Source: Flavobacteriales bacterium
GTDB lineage: Bacteria; Bacteroidota; Bacteroidia; Flavobacteriales_D; Sanyastnellaceae
Assembly: GCA_030728235.1 (NCBI GenBank)
Contig: JANRAA010000310.1
Coordinates: 1-13,124 of the forward strand
DNA length: 13,124 nucleotides
Direction of reading: 5' to 3'
Both the position numbers and the translations under genes were made by a program. The notes beneath the pieces are model-generated. The model searched no databases. It worked only from the letters and a program-made list of their open reading frames with translations, and was not told the DNA's origin. How positions within the stretch are numbered: position 1 is the first letter of the stretch; every line of letters starts with the position of its first letter. Below are positions 12,812-13,124 of this stretch, one piece after another.

Positions 12812-13124
12812 TCAATTTAAGTCAAGCTCTCGCAACGAACTGTTGCGAAAGTCTTGCAATGTATCAATATCATTAAGTTCTTTTATCACCCCTACCGATT
12901 TCTCCAGTGACTGTGCCCTTCTGAGGGTATTTGCAAACACAGCGTCTGTTGACCATTCAATATCACCAAAGACATCTGTTTCCATTTTCATTCCAATTAA
13001 ATAGTATCCACCATCGAGCGATGGACCGAGAACGATGTCTTTGTCGTTTAAGACTTCAAATGCCTCATGAATGAGTTGTGTCGTCAATCCGTCGATGTCT
13101 GAGCCAACTAAAACAACCTTATCC
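12812..13124 (-). CDS. CofC-like/DUF2064 glycosyltransferase (TIGR04282 type), C-terminal part
   Basis: Open from the right edge to the TGA at 12814-12812, giving 104 visible residues; the N-terminal half, including the nucleotide-binding start, is outside the window. The visible start DKVVLVGSDIDGLTTQLI and then IVLGPSLDGGYYLIGMK are the hallmark of the DUF2064/TIGR04282 GT-A-fold family; the GSDxxGL motif holds the metal-binding acidic pair. FGDIEWSTDAVFANTL and LNDIDTLQDF are the usual C-terminal family segments. NCBI names TIGR04282 an arsenosugar biosynthesis glycosyltransferase family, though its spread is wider. The internal TTG at 13087 is not the start, since the conserved motif continues upstream of it. 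Ten bases separate it from the downstream nucleoside phosphorylase, so an operon is likely. Confidence 0.85.
   Translation of the reverse strand, partial: DKVVLVGSDIDGLTTQLIHEAFEVLNDKDIVLGPSLDGGYYLIGMKMETDVFGDIEWSTDAVFANTLRRAQSLEKSVGVIKELNDIDTLQDFRNSSLRELDLN

Noticed and set aside
1..13124. A new defence, mobile or phage-like system
   Set aside because: All genes are recognisable housekeeping or envelope genes in a compact chromosomal order; no integrase, transposase, toxin-antitoxin pair, direct-repeat array or tRNA-linked junction was found.

Overview
The window is almost entirely coding. It reads as an ordinary chromosomal segment of a Bacteroidota bacterium, probably Flavobacteriales or a close relative. 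The evidence is: a short primary sigma factor without region 1.1; the rpsO-pnp-rpoD order; a TamL-type lipoprotein BamA homologue; Bacteroidota lipoproteins; few Shine-Dalgarno sequences; and TAnnTTTG (-7 type) elements upstream of several genes. I see no tRNA, rRNA, CRISPR array, insertion sequence, prophage or integration site, and no intergenic stretch above about 130 bases.

Layout. 1-350 (-): N-terminal half of a Bacteroidota surface-type lipoprotein, cut by the left edge. 431-1033 (+): AlkA-like DNA glycosylase. 1062-5593 (-): rpoD, pnp, rpsO and accD (read from the right: accD, rpsO, pnp, rpoD), the core gene-expression and fatty-acid block. 5695-8205 (-): tamL. 8247-8990 (+): TrmH/SpoU rRNA/tRNA methyltransferase, divergent from tamL. 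8987-10183 (-): PlsC-like acyltransferase whose stop codon overlaps the methyltransferase stop. 10240-11538 (+): DEAD-box RNA helicase. 11554-11733 (-): tiny zinc-ribbon protein. 11862-11987 (+): a 41-residue lipoprotein. 11989-12801 (-): trimeric-type purine nucleoside phosphorylase. 12812 to the right edge (-): CofC-like/DUF2064 glycosyltransferase, partial, directly upstream of the phosphorylase in the same operon.

How the genes fit together. S15, PNPase, the helicase, the SpoU methyltransferase and sigma all belong to RNA synthesis, modification and turnover. AccD, the acyltransferase and TamL belong to membrane and envelope building. Gene packing is very tight: convergent pairs have overlapping or nearly abutting stop codons, and three of the four share a small hairpin covering the stops. 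A strong stem-loop separates rpsO from pnp, and a clean U-tract terminator ends rpoD.

I do not see a clearly new multi-gene system. The best lead is the right-hand operon. The nucleoside phosphorylase carries Asp and Ile where classical inosine/guanosine enzymes have Asn and His, resembling methylthioadenosine phosphorylase. It follows a TIGR04282-like glycosyltransferase, a family tied to arsenosugar synthesis. This suggests processing of a 5'-modified adenosine, with partner genes just beyond the window. Lesser leads are possible leaderless transcripts (helicase, 41-residue lipoprotein), the rpsO/pnp leader structures, and an RGD-repeat tail on PNPase.
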